DNA from: Fonsecaea monophora
Taxonomy: Eukaryota > Ascomycota > Eurotiomycetes > Chaetothyriales > Herpotrichiellaceae
Direction: 5' to 3'
Length of the DNA stretch: 64,000 nt
Assembly: GCF_001642475.1 (NCBI RefSeq)
Contig: NW_019173973.1
Location: 186,001 to 250,000, forward strand
The notes under the pieces were generated by a model that was given only the letters and a program-made list of their open reading frames with translations, had not been told where the DNA came from and searched no databases. Numbering within the stretch: the first letter of the stretch is position 1; each line of letters opens with the position of its first letter. Positions 1-10,790 of the stretch are shown here, one piece after another. A program made the translations under genes and the position numbers.

Positions 1-146
1 TTACCACATTCAAGCCCTACCACGGTATACCCATGTAGTTGTCAACAATCTCAGACAAATCGAGACCGGACATAGGGTTTAGAAATGGATTCGAGCAGAA
101 AATAGAAATCCAGAGCACCATTTTTGCGGTCCAATCTCGACATGTG

Positions 147-496
147 TTACATTGGTCCATACTGCAGGATACCGTAGACTGCGCCGCCAAATCCGGTCCC
201 GAGCGCCATGGCGAGCAGAAGTCGACGGCTCATCTGAATCAGGGACTTAACTGTCATCAAGGCTGGATCTTCGTATTCGATGCAGTTGATATTGCAAGGA
301 GGCCGATAGACCGGCTGTGGCTTGAGACAAGTACGGATATGGCACTCACATTCCAGTGGCATGAGACATGGGTGGATGGAGTGTCCGGCTGAGTTCTCAA
401 CTGCATTGCGGATCGGGGCTCCCCTTGCAGAACCTGCATCAAGGGCCTCGTAATACTCTTGGATCTGGATTGCATTGGTCTCAGATGGAGATTGAG
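147..496 (-). CDS. Small cysteine-containing protein with C-terminal hydrophobic tail, last exon
   Basis: Not recognised. Reading the minus strand, one frame stays open from about 496 to a stop at 147 and gives roughly 115 residues. The first half is polar and acidic. A middle stretch holds six cysteines in about 30 residues (CLMPLECECHIRTC, then PPCNINC). The last 25 residues are hydrophobic with many glycines (LLLAMALGTGFGGAVYG), which suggests a membrane tail anchor. No ATG lies in this frame before residue 45, so an upstream coding exon is probably spliced on. A phase-compatible donor exists near 620 (ATG CAT CGT GTA CGA G followed by gtacca) with an acceptor at about 497, but this is tentative. 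It diverges from ARG8. Seen: open frame and composition. Inferred: that it is a gene and is membrane-anchored. Confidence 0.42.
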
Positions 497-762
497 CTTA
501 TTATAGGGCCAGTGCTGGTTGTTTGGTTGGAGAACGGGACTCGAGTTGATTCAGAGTGACATGGAGGAGATGGTATTGGTGTGAGGTCGAAGTGATGAAG
601 TGATGAAGTCCTTGGTACCTCGTACACGATGCATGCTGCCTATAGGGCGCAGGCCGCTTCACCAATTGCGCCCTCGAGGCTCCCACTGGCGCCGCTTGCC
701 GGATTTCCCCGCATTGAACCTCCAGAAAAAAATATTGCAGGCAAAAAGTACTGACTGCGGCG

Positions 763-769
763 TGACTCA
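763..769 (+). promoter_or_regulatory. TGACTCA element (Gcn4/CPC1-type site) upstream of ARG8
   Basis: A perfect TGACTCA heptamer lies 132 nt before the ARG8 start codon. This is the consensus site of the Gcn4/CpcA/CPC1 bZIP activator of general amino-acid control. The same element precedes the tryptophan synthase gene. Function is inferred from sequence and position. Confidence 0.6.
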
Positions 770-900
770 GTGAAAAATTCTCCAATAGACGCCAACTGAC
801 TATTTATCTCCTTTCATAGACTGGTTTGTTTTAGAACTGCTCTGAGAAGAGGAGCAACTTCTTCAATAATTTTGTCATTGCTGTTACCATCGTGCCCAAA

Positions 901-2346
901 ATGGCCTTCTCCCTAAGCAAGAGAGTAGCTTGCTCTCAACTCTCCAAGCTTGCTGCTCCCTCCCAACGAGCTCCCCTGACTTGGCGACGATATGCCAGTG
1001 CTGCTACTGCTGTGCCCACTTCTTCCAGTATTCCCGTCCAAGATGAAACCCAGATCCGTCACGAAGTCTCTGTACCCAACCCAGACCCTTCCTCCGACTC
1101 GCCGACGGCGACATTTCTGAACCAGTCGACTCCCTATATGGTCCCTACCTATGTTCGACCCCCACCAATGATGGTACAAGGAGAAGGGTGTACTTTGTAT
1201 GATAATGAAAATAGACAATACCTGGATTTCACTGCTGGCATAGCAGTTACTTCTTTGGGCCACAACGATCCTGAAATTACCAGACTGATCGCCCACCAGG
1301 CACAACGATTGATCCATGCATCTAACCTCTATCATAACCCCTGGACCCCAACACTCTCCAAAGCCTTGATCGAGGAGACCCAGAAGCAGTCGCCCGGTTC
1401 ACCTCTGACTCAGGTCTTTATCTCAAATTCGGGCTCTGAGGCCAACGAAGCCGCGCTGAAATTTGCTCGCAAGGTGACCTATGCAAAAGATCCAGAGACA
1501 AAGCAGCGAGACATTGTGTCATTCCATGGATCTTTCCATGGCCGCACTTATGGCTCGCTCTCGGCCACTCCGAACAAGAAATACCAGGCTCCGTTTGGTC
1601 CCATGTTGTCTGGGTTCCGTTATGGAAAGTTCAATGATGTTGAGGGTGTCCAAGAGTTGATCAACGAGAACACTGCAGGAGTGATTGTCGAACCAATTCA
1701 GGGTGAAGGGGGTGTCAATGTTGCAACCCCGGCGTTCCTTCAGGCTCTTCGCAAGCGGTGTGACGAGGTTGGTGCGATTCTCATATTCGACGAGATTCAA
1801 TGTGGCCTGTCAAGGACTGGAGACCTCTGGGCATACACTGCATCTGGCGTGCACCCCGATGTTCTAACAACCGCCAAAGCTTTGGGCAACGGTATCCCTA
1901 TTGGGGCCACCCTCGTGTCAGGCAAGACCGTTGCCCCGTACATCAAGACGGGCGATCACGGAACAACCTTTGGCGGCAATCCTTTGGCTTGCCGAGTCGC
2001 TCACCACGTCTTTGGTCGTCTCTCCAAAGCTCAATTACAGGAAGAGGTTCGGATCAAGTCGACTCTCTTCTTCAGCGCCTTTGAAACTATGAAGGAAAAG
2101 TTCCCGGGCGTCTTCTCAGAAGTCAGGGGCAAAGGTCTTATTGTCGGTTATCAGCTGTCCGACTCCGCAAAGGAGAAAGCGACTGAGGTCATAACTGCTG
2201 CACGAGAACGGGGTCTTCTCATTATCACTGCAGGAGACGGTGTTCTCAGAATTGTTCCTCCGCTTGTGATTTCGCACGAGGAGATTAACAGAGGGCTTGC
2301 TATTCTCGAAGATGCCTTGAACGTCGTTTTTAAGAAGCTAAATTAA
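901..2346 (+). CDS. ARG8: Acetylornithine aminotransferase, mitochondrial
   Basis: PLP-dependent class-III aminotransferase of arginine biosynthesis. It converts N-acetylglutamate semialdehyde plus glutamate to N-acetylornithine plus 2-oxoglutarate in the mitochondrial matrix. The 481-residue uninterrupted frame starts at the ATG at 901; the frame is open slightly upstream but only with non-ATG codons. The first ~60 residues are rich in Ser, Arg and Ala with few acids, as expected of a mitochondrial presequence. Family signatures follow in order: FTAGIAVTSLGHNDP, SNSGSEANEAALKFAR, SFHGRTYGSLSAT, EPIQGEGGV, LIFDEIQCGLSRTG, and TTAKALGNG with the PLP-binding lysine at about residue 326. Length matches fungal homologues. 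A TGACTCA site lies 132 nt upstream. It converges with the DUF1989 gene, 92 bp away. Confidence 0.95.
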   Translation: MAFSLSKRVACSQLSKLAAPSQRAPLTWRRYASAATAVPTSSSIPVQDETQIRHEVSVPNPDPSSDSPTATFLNQSTPYMVPTYVRPPPMMVQGEGCTLYDNENRQYLDFTAGIAVTSLGHNDPEITRLIAHQAQRLIHASNLYHNPWTPTLSKALIEETQKQSPGSPLTQVFISNSGSEANEAALKFARKVTYAKDPETKQRDIVSFHGSFHGRTYGSLSATPNKKYQAPFGPMLSGFRYGKFNDVEGVQELINENTAGVIVEPIQGEGGVNVATPAFLQALRKRCDEVGAILIFDEIQCGLSRTGDLWAYTASGVHPDVLTTAKALGNGIPIGATLVSGKTVAPYIKTGDHGTTFGGNPLACRVAHHVFGRLSKAQLQEEVRIKSTLFFSAFETMKEKFPGVFSEVRGKGLIVGYQLSDSAKEKATEVITAARERGLLIITAGDGVLRIVPPLVISHEEINRGLAILEDALNVVFKKLN

Positions 2347-2438
2347 GTGACAGAGACTACGGGCTAGCAGAAAACAGCTGCTCGCTGAAACGCACTCTGG
2401 CTACGCAAGGCTCACTGGCCCGTCCCTAACACATTGGG

Positions 2439-3396
2439 CTATGTTCTCACTTCGCCTTCTGGCACTGTCATGCCATGGACACCCCGGTAGTCTGGACGAC
2501 AAGCCTCTTGCCACTTTCCCGCCAAAATGCTGCTTTCCTCGGCCAGTTTAAACACCTCAACTTTGAGCGGGCGGCAGCATTTGATCATTTCCTTCTCGCT
2601 GTCGCTCCCGAAACCCCACAAGGACAGATCTCCGCCTGGACAGGTCGACAGCGCCATCAGGAGGTCCTGCTCTGCAAAGAATTCGATATAATCGCCTGGC
2701 TGAGCAGGGCAAGGATTCATAAAGTATCTGCCCTGCGAATCCAGGCCAGTTACCTGGAACAAGTTGATGACGTCGTGAACATCTGATTCGTTGAGGCCGA
2801 ACGGCAGGACAGCTCTTGTGAGGTTGGAGTGACAATGATAGTCGTACGATGCTTCAGGTCCGGAGAGCAGGGTGTTGATATACGGGTCGCATCTGGTGCC
2901 TAGAAGGTCGTGGACTCTACCTCCGGTCTCATCCACTCCATACCAGGAAAGAGAATCAGAGATGATGGTGCACAGGGGACGCATATACGGTAGGCAGGAC
3001 CAGAGGCGATCATATGTGGTAACGTGTGACGAATGGAGCTGCTTGGTCCGCGAGGCCCAGAACCTCTCGCGAGGGTTGTTCGCATTCCAGATGTTCAAAT
3101 CGCCTACCAGTATGTCAGAACCTGATCCTATATCAAGACTCCTCTTCCTTACCAACTTGAGGCCCTTCGGGTGTGCTGATTCGGACAATACTCTTTGCTG
3201 GGGCCTTCCAAGCACGACCTGAACGGATAGGCAAGACAAACGACTCGACAAGTTCCCGAGGACTTTGTTGAATTGATTGATACAACTCTTGGTGAACTGT
3301 CAAGGGTGAACCGGCTGTAGGTAGATATGCTGGTTGAGGAGTGGGCAAGGGCTTCCTCGACTTCAAGCGTTCCTCGTTGGACTGCGAGATAGACAT
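2439..3396 (-). CDS. DUF1989 (urea carboxylase-associated type) protein
   Basis: Two exons, complement(join(2439..2439+664, 3153..3396)), i.e. 3396-3153 then 3103-2439. The intron is 49 nt (gtaagg...gtag). The product is 302 aa. The core reads IRSGRAWKAPAKSIVRI, then STPEGPQVGDLNIWNANNP across the splice join, then a DLLGTRCDPYIN segment, a conserved YDYHCHSNLTRAV segment and DVINLFQVTGLD. These match the DUF1989 family, which includes urea-amidolyase-associated proteins; related bacterial proteins are linked to urea or guanidine-type nitrogen compounds. The His and Cys residues in CDPY and YHCHSN are candidate metal ligands. The ATG at 3396 was chosen because the upstream extension uses a TTG. 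It is divergent from a Zn2Cys6 regulator across 467 bp, suggesting local control. The precise substrate cannot be told from sequence. Confidence 0.85.
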
Positions 3397-3863
3397 TGTC
3401 ACTCGCAAAGATCACCAATCTCTGGCCTTTAGAGAGTCGTCTTTTGCTGTGTGAGACCTCGAGGTTTGTCCTGCTCCATCCTGGGCTCAGCTCGTTATTT
3501 ATGGGCTTCTGTACACGGACATGTCCGTCCGCCCTTGGACATCAGTTGGGCATATGTTATCAAAGCTTATTGTCACATAGTATGTTCCGAATCCACGCCA
3601 GTGTGAGATACAAGTCGAGTAAGGTAAGTCTTCGTTTCTATCTCGAGCACACTCTGTATACTTGTAACGCAGTGATGAGTCGACAAGGCCACCACCGCAC
3701 CAGGCTCAAGCGTTGCATCAGGCCACCCGCTATAGCCCATGCTATAGCCCATCCAGGCCTAGTGAAACATGTTGGCCATGTATATATGTAACACTAGGCG
3801 AAGTCCCCTCAAGCACGCCCCGGACGACCTCGAGCTCTTGTATCTTTCGCATTTGTTGTTGAA
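3397..3863. promoter_or_regulatory. Shared divergent promoter of DUF1989 gene and Zn2Cys6 regulator
   Basis: 467 bp between two divergent start codons. It contains a perfect tandem duplication of the 12-mer GCTATAGCCCAT at 3729-3752, about 110 nt before the regulator start. No convincing ORF. The arrangement suggests the regulator acts on its neighbour, itself, or both; that is inference. Confidence 0.5.
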
Positions 3864-5441
3864 ATGGCTACTGCTGGCCTCGGCAGACATGGTCCAAAGA
3901 CTCGCACAGGGTGTGTAACCTGCAAACGGCGACGGGTCAAGTGTTCTTTAGAGAAGCCTTCGTGCTCGCGATGCGCCAAAGCAGGTCGGGTGTGTGAGGG
4001 CTATCAACTCTCAGTGGTCCAAGAAGTTGTTGCGAGTCCTGCCAAAGCAACGACTCCTCCCCATCTCAATAATTCTTCGTCCCTGCTCTCGGCTTTTCGC
4101 GCTACCCCATCAGAATGGCAAGCCTACGGATTCTACTCCCACCGGATCGCAACCACCTTGGGGGGCGCCTTTGACACGGAGTTGTGGCAGAAGCTGATGC
4201 TCCAGGCCGCCGATACCGAGCCGACTGTGCGGAATGGGATCTTTGCCCTGGGGAACCTGTTCAGACACGGCCAAGATGGTGGTGGGCAGCATGCGTCCGA
4301 CTGTGTTTGTGCTCACTGTCGACAAGCACTACGATACTACAACAAATCCATCGTAGCATTGTCGGATTCGCTGCAGGAGCCAAGCACGCCGCAAGCGGCT
4401 CACGTCGCTCTCCTCTCGTGTATCATCTTCATTTGCCTCGAGTTCTACCGCATGAACGACAACACGGGGATTTCTCTGATCTCCAAGGGGTGTAGCATGG
4501 TCGCAGAGACTCTGAACAACCAGTCTGCTTCAGGGACAGTGTTAATAGATCCGAGCCTTGTGAAAGCGTTTGATCGACTTTGGCTTCTGGCAAAGATGTT
4601 TGGACGTCAGCTGCCTCGACCGTCATCGCAAGAATCACTGATATCTGGGTCTTCCTGGCTGCCGGACTTTGATAGCATAGAAGGATCAAGAGATTGCCTG
4701 CACAAGATTTTGGAGCGCGTTCAGGGCTTAAGGGTGGAGGTCTTTCGGGTGTATTCGAGTCCGTCTTCGACACATGTTTCTGCGGCAAAAGCTTCATTAG
4801 AGAGCGAGCAACAAGCCGCCCAGATTCTTCTCGAGAATTGGCGCAGGAATTGGGAGAAGGTGAGCGCCCAACCAGCAACGAGCGCGACTCAGCACCCGCA
4901 AGCGCATCTGATCCTACGCGCCCACTACCTGATCACCAAGGTCGGCGCCTACGCGAGGCTCGACCCAGCGCAACTCAACCATGAAGACCACCTCGACGAC
5001 TTTAGAGGAATCGTCCTCGCGGCCGAGGAAGGCCTCACACGATTTCCCCTCAAAGACGAAGCCACGGGCTTTTCCTTTGAAATGTCCTTCCTGGCTCCCC
5101 TCTACCTGACCGCGCTCAAGTGTCGAGACCCCACGGTGCGCAGGAAAGCTTTGGAGATGATGTTTCTGACAGGCGCCAAGGAAGGGCTGTGGTATCGATC
5201 CGAATTGACCTGTATTGCCGCACGGGTCATTGAGCTCGAGGAGGGTCTCGTCGCAGGTTTGGGAGAAGGAGATGGAGGTTTTGCCAGAGATGTAGCGGGA
5301 AAGCACTTTTTCGACGTCCACGCTGGACTGAACTATCGCAGGGACGGAAAGACGTTTGTGGACGTGGCGTATCTCGTTTATGATGCGGCCTGTCCCGAAC
5401 GGTGGCGGAGCTGGCGAGAGACTCTGGCAGTTGGGGAGTGA
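3864..5441 (+). CDS. Zn2Cys6 fungal transcription factor (C-terminal fungal-TF domain)
   Basis: Single exon, 525 aa. The N-terminus carries a complete binuclear zinc cluster with cysteines at 17, 20, 27, 34, 37 and 44 (C-x2-C-x6-C-x6-C-x2-C-x6-C) and a basic KRRRVK run, the DNA-binding domain of Gal4-type regulators. The following ~400 residues form the helical DUF3468-like 'fungal specific transcription factor 2' region (WQAYGFYSHRIATTLGG, LSCIIFICLEFYR, a late TFVDVAYLVYD). There are no membrane segments. It is divergent from the DUF1989 gene, so a role in regulating that enzyme (nitrogen-compound use) is plausible but inferred. The ATG at 3864 is the first in frame and directly precedes the zinc cluster. 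Confidence 0.9.
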   Translation: MATAGLGRHGPKTRTGCVTCKRRRVKCSLEKPSCSRCAKAGRVCEGYQLSVVQEVVASPAKATTPPHLNNSSSLLSAFRATPSEWQAYGFYSHRIATTLGGAFDTELWQKLMLQAADTEPTVRNGIFALGNLFRHGQDGGGQHASDCVCAHCRQALRYYNKSIVALSDSLQEPSTPQAAHVALLSCIIFICLEFYRMNDNTGISLISKGCSMVAETLNNQSASGTVLIDPSLVKAFDRLWLLAKMFGRQLPRPSSQESLISGSSWLPDFDSIEGSRDCLHKILERVQGLRVEVFRVYSSPSSTHVSAAKASLESEQQAAQILLENWRRNWEKVSAQPATSATQHPQAHLILRAHYLITKVGAYARLDPAQLNHEDHLDDFRGIVLAAEEGLTRFPLKDEATGFSFEMSFLAPLYLTALKCRDPTVRRKALEMMFLTGAKEGLWYRSELTCIAARVIELEEGLVAGLGEGDGGFARDVAGKHFFDVHAGLNYRRDGKTFVDVAYLVYDAACPERWRSWRETLAVGE

Positions 5442-6491
5442 ATGTTGGTAGCATACATGACTTGCACTTTGAGGCTTTATCGTGACGGTTTTGACGGAAG
5501 CATCATTCACGTCTGGTCTAGTATCGAGTATAAGGTACAAGGTAGATATAAGCCCCTTTCTATTCAGTCCAATCCACCAAATCCTTCTGATTGGCACCAT
5601 ACCCATCCGTGACACAAGAGCCAGACCCATTGTCCCATCGCATCGACTCCATCCCACAGCCTTGCCGGCATTTCCCCATCCGGCGCGGTTTCCGATACGC
5701 GAGCATCTTCTCGTTGCTACTCGTACTCCATCCTTCTCATCTCCCTCACAGCCTTCCTTCACTTGCGACTTAGGAGTACGTATGTACGTAATTAGGTAGG
5801 TAGGTCGCTAGGTATGTAGGTAGTGCCGTTGGAGACAAACAAATCAACCTCTCCCTCTCCGACTTACGTACCTAGTCCTTGTCCTCGCCTCGTCACTCAG
5901 GAAGTCAGTCAGTCTCTGCGCCACAAAATAATGTCACCACAAGACAAGGCGAGATTGGCCTCTGTCTATTATGTGCCTACCGAACGTCTAACGTCTAACG
6001 TGCGATCGGGCGCTGAGTCCGAGCATGCTACCCCATCTACACGTTCAGCTCGCACTGTTCCCCAGACGCGGTCAAGTGCATACATTTACAAATATTGCAG
6101 GACCGTTTCTTTTCCCCAGGGGTCATCCACTCATCGATGCCGGGATCGGTTGAGGGTATGTCCTCGAGACTTGTCGTCTGCTGCCTGGTCCTGATCTTGA
6201 TCTTGATCTAGCGTCGACTCGACGGCGCTCTATTCATGGTTCCAACGCGAGATGCATGCATCGCACAGACGGTTTGTGGGTTTGTGGGTTTGTAGTTTCA
6301 CTGATGGCGGAGGAGCAGGCTGCTATATACTACTGCATATAAGGACGATATGCCCTCGCTCGCCTTGATGAGACGGTCTTCACTACATAGAGCATTCTCT
6401 TCTTGACACCAATCTTTTAACTTTTATTAACGAACAATTCCAGCACCAGATTCCACTCTCCCTATCTCGCTTTTATTTACTTTTCTTGGTG
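5442..6491. other. Intergenic spacer, repeat-rich
   Basis: About 1.05 kb without a supported gene. It holds GTACGTA/TAGGTAGGTA-type low complexity around 5775-5822, short direct repeats (acgtcta ~5989-6001; cttgat ~6193-6210; ggtttgtg ~6280) and, near the right end, TATA-like sequence (gctatatac) and pyrimidine-rich leader sequence for the next gene. No transposon termini seen. Confidence 0.5.
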
Positions 6492-8669
6492 ATGGCCATC
6501 CTATGGCATCATAAGCTCGCTCTCATCATTTCCCTCCACACCACCCTCCTTCTCGCCCAACTCCAATGCCCACCCTTGGGCCCCATCCTACCCGCGCCGA
6601 CGAACCTGACGCACAACAACAATAACAACTCTACACTCTCCCAAGTCCTCGCGGCCATCACCACGCAACTCCAAGCTTACAGCTCGCAACTCAACGCCAC
6701 AGCGCTGTCCGTGGGCGTACGGTCAATCCACGAACCTGCCCCAGTGTTGAGCTTCCACCACACGCCCACGACGTTCAACACGAGCGGCACGCACAAGGTC
6801 AACGGCGACACCGTGTACGCAATTGGCAGCGCGACCAAGCTCTTCACCGCGCTGTCGATCCTCCAGCTCCAGGGGAAAATCAACCTCGCGGACCCGATCA
6901 CGAAATATGTGCCCCGGCTCGCGCAGATGGATGGGAGCCACGATGACCCGTTGACGAGGGTTGATTGGGACAGTGTCACGGTGGATGCTCTCGCGAGCCA
7001 TTTGGGTGGTATTGGTGCAGACCGTACGTGTTCCGTCATATTGTCACATATTCGCATTTCCGAAGACTCAGCACCCAAGAAGACTTTGGTCTTGTTCGAT
7101 TTGGGGCCGAGAGAGAAAAAAAAGCTGTGAGGGGGAAGAACTAGATTGATCTGTTATGGACTGACCCGTGGATTTCAATCGCAGTCACAAACAGCGTTAT
7201 CCCATACAGGCCCGGCATCACGGATGAGACTGGCCTCCCTCCACTGACTCCCTCCCAAAACTCGCTTTCATGCAGCGGCGCGCCCGGCACTTCGGGGTGT
7301 AGCTGGAACGGTATGCTTTTCTTCTTCCATTGTGTTTGCATAGCCTAAAGGGGGGTGATTGTTGACGTCGACTTACTTGGTTTGACTACACTGAACTGAA
7401 CTGAACTGAACTGACCCATCTCTGTCGAACAACTCAGATTTCTTCAACAACTTCGCTCGCCGGCCGCCCGTGTACGCCCCCTCGACCACCCCCGTGTACT
7501 CGAACATCGGGTACGCGCTGCTCGGGCGCGTCATCGAGAACGTCACCGGAAAGACGTACGCCGCGTACCTGGAAGACGCGGTCTTTGGGCCTGCGAACCT
7601 GCGTCGTACGTCCCTGGGGGCTCCCGCCAACACGTCCCTGGGATTCATCCCCGCCGAGACGAATTGGTGGGGGACACCGCTGGGGTATGAGAATAGGTGA
7701 GTACAGTCGTCCTCTTTCACAAGACACAGGCCCCTGAATCTTCCCCGGTTGGGTGGCCAAAACAAAAATATGGTGATCACATGGTAACGATTGGATCTGT
7801 ACAGCTCTGGCGGGATATACTCGACCAACAACGACCTCCTGTCCTTTGGCGCGGCGATCCTCTCCTCAAAGCTCCTCGCCTCACCAGCCAAGACGCGCGC
7901 GTGGCTGAAACCCAAGACCTTCACCTCGTCGCCAGGCGTGTCGGTGGGGGCACCGTGGGAGATTGCGCGCGGCGAGAACCTCACGGCTGACGGCCGCCTG
8001 ATCGACCTGTACACCAAGACCGGCAATCTGGGCGACTACACGGCCATACTGGCGCTGGTGCCAGACTACGACCTCGTCGTGGCCATCAATCTCGCAGGTC
8101 CGGAGAGCTCGATCGCGGCGATCCAGGTGATTTTCTCGATGCTGGTGCAGGCGCTGGTGCCAGGCGTGGCTGAGGTCGGGCGCAGCGACGCCGAGCTCAA
8201 ATACGCAGGGACATACACGTCGTCATCCTCGTCTTCTGCCGGTTCCAACGCCAACGCCACGAGCACCATCACCCTCTCCGTCGACGACTACGGTCTCGTC
8301 GTCTCAGACTTTGTTGCGCGCGGCATCGACGTCCGCAGCCCCGATACCGGCTACGCCGCCCTCGCCGGCTCATCTGATAACACCACCACGACGATCCGAC
8401 TATACCCGACAAACCTCGCGGCGGGGAACCAAACGGCCTGGCGCGCCGTGTACCAGACCAGCAGCGCGGCAGAGCTGGCGGCGTTTGACGCTGAGCTCTT
8501 TTTCCCCGGCGGTAGCTGCCAATCGTGGACAGCCGTCGATTTGCAGACCTACGGGTTCGAGGCGCTCGATTACTTCGTCCTGACGGCCGACTCGGACGGC
8601 GTGGTTGTTCGCGTGGAGCCCAGGGCGTGGCGGCTCGTGATGGATAGGACGGCCACGTCGGGACGATGA
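6492..8669 (+). CDS. Secreted beta-lactamase-like serine hydrolase
   Basis: Four exons: 6492-7023, 7185-7310, 7438-7696, 7805-8669 (593 aa). All three introns are GT-AG and all phases agree. The start is the ATG at 6492; codons upstream in frame are TTG and GTG. Residues 1-23 form a signal peptide (LALIISLHTTLLLAQ). The class-C beta-lactamase/penicillin-binding-protein fold is shown by the SxxK motif S113-A-T-K116, with the nucleophilic serine, and by Y240-S-N242, the YxN motif. An Asn/Thr-rich segment around 41-50 and several N-x-T sites fit secretion. The C-terminal ~200 residues form a separate beta-rich domain seen in fungal members. Such proteins act as esterases or amidases; the substrate is unknown and antibiotic hydrolysis should not be assumed. 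Confidence 0.85.
7391..7410 (+). repeat. (CTGAA)4 microsatellite inside intron 2 of the beta-lactamase-like gene
   Basis: Four perfect tandem CTGAA units followed by ctgac, about 30 nt before the 3' splice site. The repeat supplies several CTGA-type branch-point-like sequences. Confidence 0.85.
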
Positions 8670-9058
8670 TATGCTGAGGTTTTCGTAGAAGGGGGAACTG
8701 TTGTCGGAATTGACACTTGAATCTTACTGTGTTGGATAGCATTGCGTTGGACTCGTGGAAGGTTTGGCTGTTCGTCATATAAAGACATGGGAACAAAAGG
8801 GCACCACGCTGGAGTTGACTGGTTAATCAGATTACTTACATTTCTTGTACACCGACCCTCGATAAGAGAAGTAGGATTGCCATTCGAAGAAACGGGACGC
8901 GCCTCGTCCGCCTCTAGATGGGAAGTAATTCAATCCCATTCTTGGAGAGTGCCCATCTCACATATTTTTGCCTCATCTTACCACGTACTCCGAGTATCTT
9001 TAGGGATTCCTCTACGGCAAAGCAATCAGAGTGTAAAACTTCAAGGTGCAGACGTACT
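8670..9058. other. Convergent 3' intergenic region
   Basis: 389 bp between two converging stop codons. No gene seen; presumably the 3' UTRs of both neighbours. Confidence 0.5.
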
Positions 9059-10790
9059 TTACACCTCGTCAGTTACACCATGTTGCTCCCAACCCGCAGG
9101 CCCACCGGTGTATTCGGCGTCTCCCGACACGATCTCGTCCTCAAGCGGCATCCTCGTTCGAGGTGCGTGCTTACCAAATATCCCAGTAAGTTGTCCCTGA
9201 TAATCCCAGGACTTTAACTTGAAGCGGCGTCGGCGAGAAGAAAGTCGCACGTGGTGTCGCGTGGCCGGAGTGAAAGTCCAATCTAAGCCAGTCTGGATCC
9301 GCGGCCGGCAATGGAGTCGGAATCGGTCGTCCCATTCATCGTTGGGTCTCCCAGGATCAACACCATCCTCGAGTCGGGGTTGGACTGCGGTGTCGGCTTC
9401 GCGCAGCCACTCTCTCCACGCGGCGTTCATTGGTGCTATCGAGGTTGCTTCATTCAACCATTGAGACGTACCGGTCAAAACAATGGCGGTCCACAGCGCG
9501 CTGATGAGGTCTCGCGCTTCCTCATTGTCCTTGAAACCGGCCTTGGCTCCTCCATGCGCTCTACCTTGCCCACCTTGCCCTCTCTCCATGGCCCAGCCCT
9601 TTTGGAATCGGCGCCACTCCTTTCTGACTCTCCCTTCCAATTCTTCCACCCTTGAGATTGCAATTGGGGCGTCGAATCCCTGATTCTGGGGATATTGTAC
9701 CGGCATGATTTCGACATCGTATGCATGTTGCCAGTGATATCTGAAAGGGTTCAGGGCAGACACGGCCCAGTAGAGGACATTCAGCAAGATATATGAAGCA
9801 GCAAAGGTCACCTGGAGAATATTGGATGCATTTGCCAGACACACGACTCCTGTCATGAGCATGACTGTCGACAATAGGGCGAGGGTACGATATAGAGTAT
9901 CTGTTTTGAGGCGGGTCATTCGTTTGCCAGCTTCAATAGCGACAGCAGCTTACCGCTGATTGCATATTGTGCGTACTCGAGCTGGAAATACAAGAGCGCA
10001 ATTTGTTCGGACGTTGGACGAATCACTCGGATTGAGCCCTGATACCAGTCAGTATTTTCGACGACAATCCTTTGTAACCCGCATTACTCTCTGATGAGAA
10101 GAGCTAGAGGCAACAGACATCGTCAAGCTTGTCGGAATCATAGAATCATAGCGCATCTTCTGCATTAAAGGTGACATAAAAGAGGACCAAACTCACATTA
10201 GGATAGTAGATAACGACATCTGAGCGAGGTATAACCCCTTCCCGCCCAACTTCCACTCTTGGTTGTTGGAATACCAGATTCCAGTGAGTGCCAAATCCCA
10301 CGAACGAGCTCACCATCGACAGCATGATGGTCGCCAGCAAGGAGAAACCATCGTGGTAGTAGACAGAGAGCCCGATTAAAGCCAGAGTCATGGCACTTCC
10401 GGCGACTGAAATCCAGAACAAGGCTCCATACTTCTTGGGACCGAATGGACTATGGGTTGATGTTCCTGCAGGCCTTTCTTTCTCAGTCACCTGGACAAGC
10501 TCAACCTGGTAATCTTCCAGCGGCTCTGGATGAAGTAATTGCGCGAAGAAATTAAGCTCCCTTTTCATCATGCCACTGTATGCTCCAGTGACGATACCCG
10601 GCGCTGTAGGTAGTCGGTATTTTCGTTCGTGTTCAAGCAGGGCGTGGGGAGCTGGCATAAGCCTAGGTAGCGTAGACCACCAAGAAAGACTTGTCGCCTG
10701 AGCATTTCGAGTTATCGAGCCTTCTCCAAGCACAGCAATGATACCGACAATGTCAAGCTGCAAATCCTTGAAACTGGCAATCCAGCGCAT
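9059..10790 (-). CDS. Fungal multi-pass membrane protein of unknown function
   Basis: Three exons on the minus strand: 10790-10197, 10038-9954, 9900-9059 (506 aa). Intron 1 is 158 nt (gtgagt...tcag) and intron 2 is 53 nt (gtaagc...acag); phases fit. Not a named family that I recognise. The N-terminal ~90 residues are globular. A first membrane block (ALFWISVAGSAMTLALIG, then LLATIMLSMVSSFVGFG) lies near residues 125-170. A second block (LALLSTVMLMTGVVCLANA, ILQVTFAASYILLNVLYWAV) lies near 235-290. A long charged C-terminal tail follows, with an R/K/E-rich segment (GRVRKEWRRFQKGW). Four transmembrane helices are likely. The start ATG at 10790 is the first in frame. It is divergent from the HET-domain gene. 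Confidence 0.72.

Noticed and set aside
501..785. Minus-strand 94-codon frame upstream of ARG8
   Set aside because: No domain, Cys/His/Gln-rich random composition, and it covers the ARG8 promoter with its TGACTCA site.
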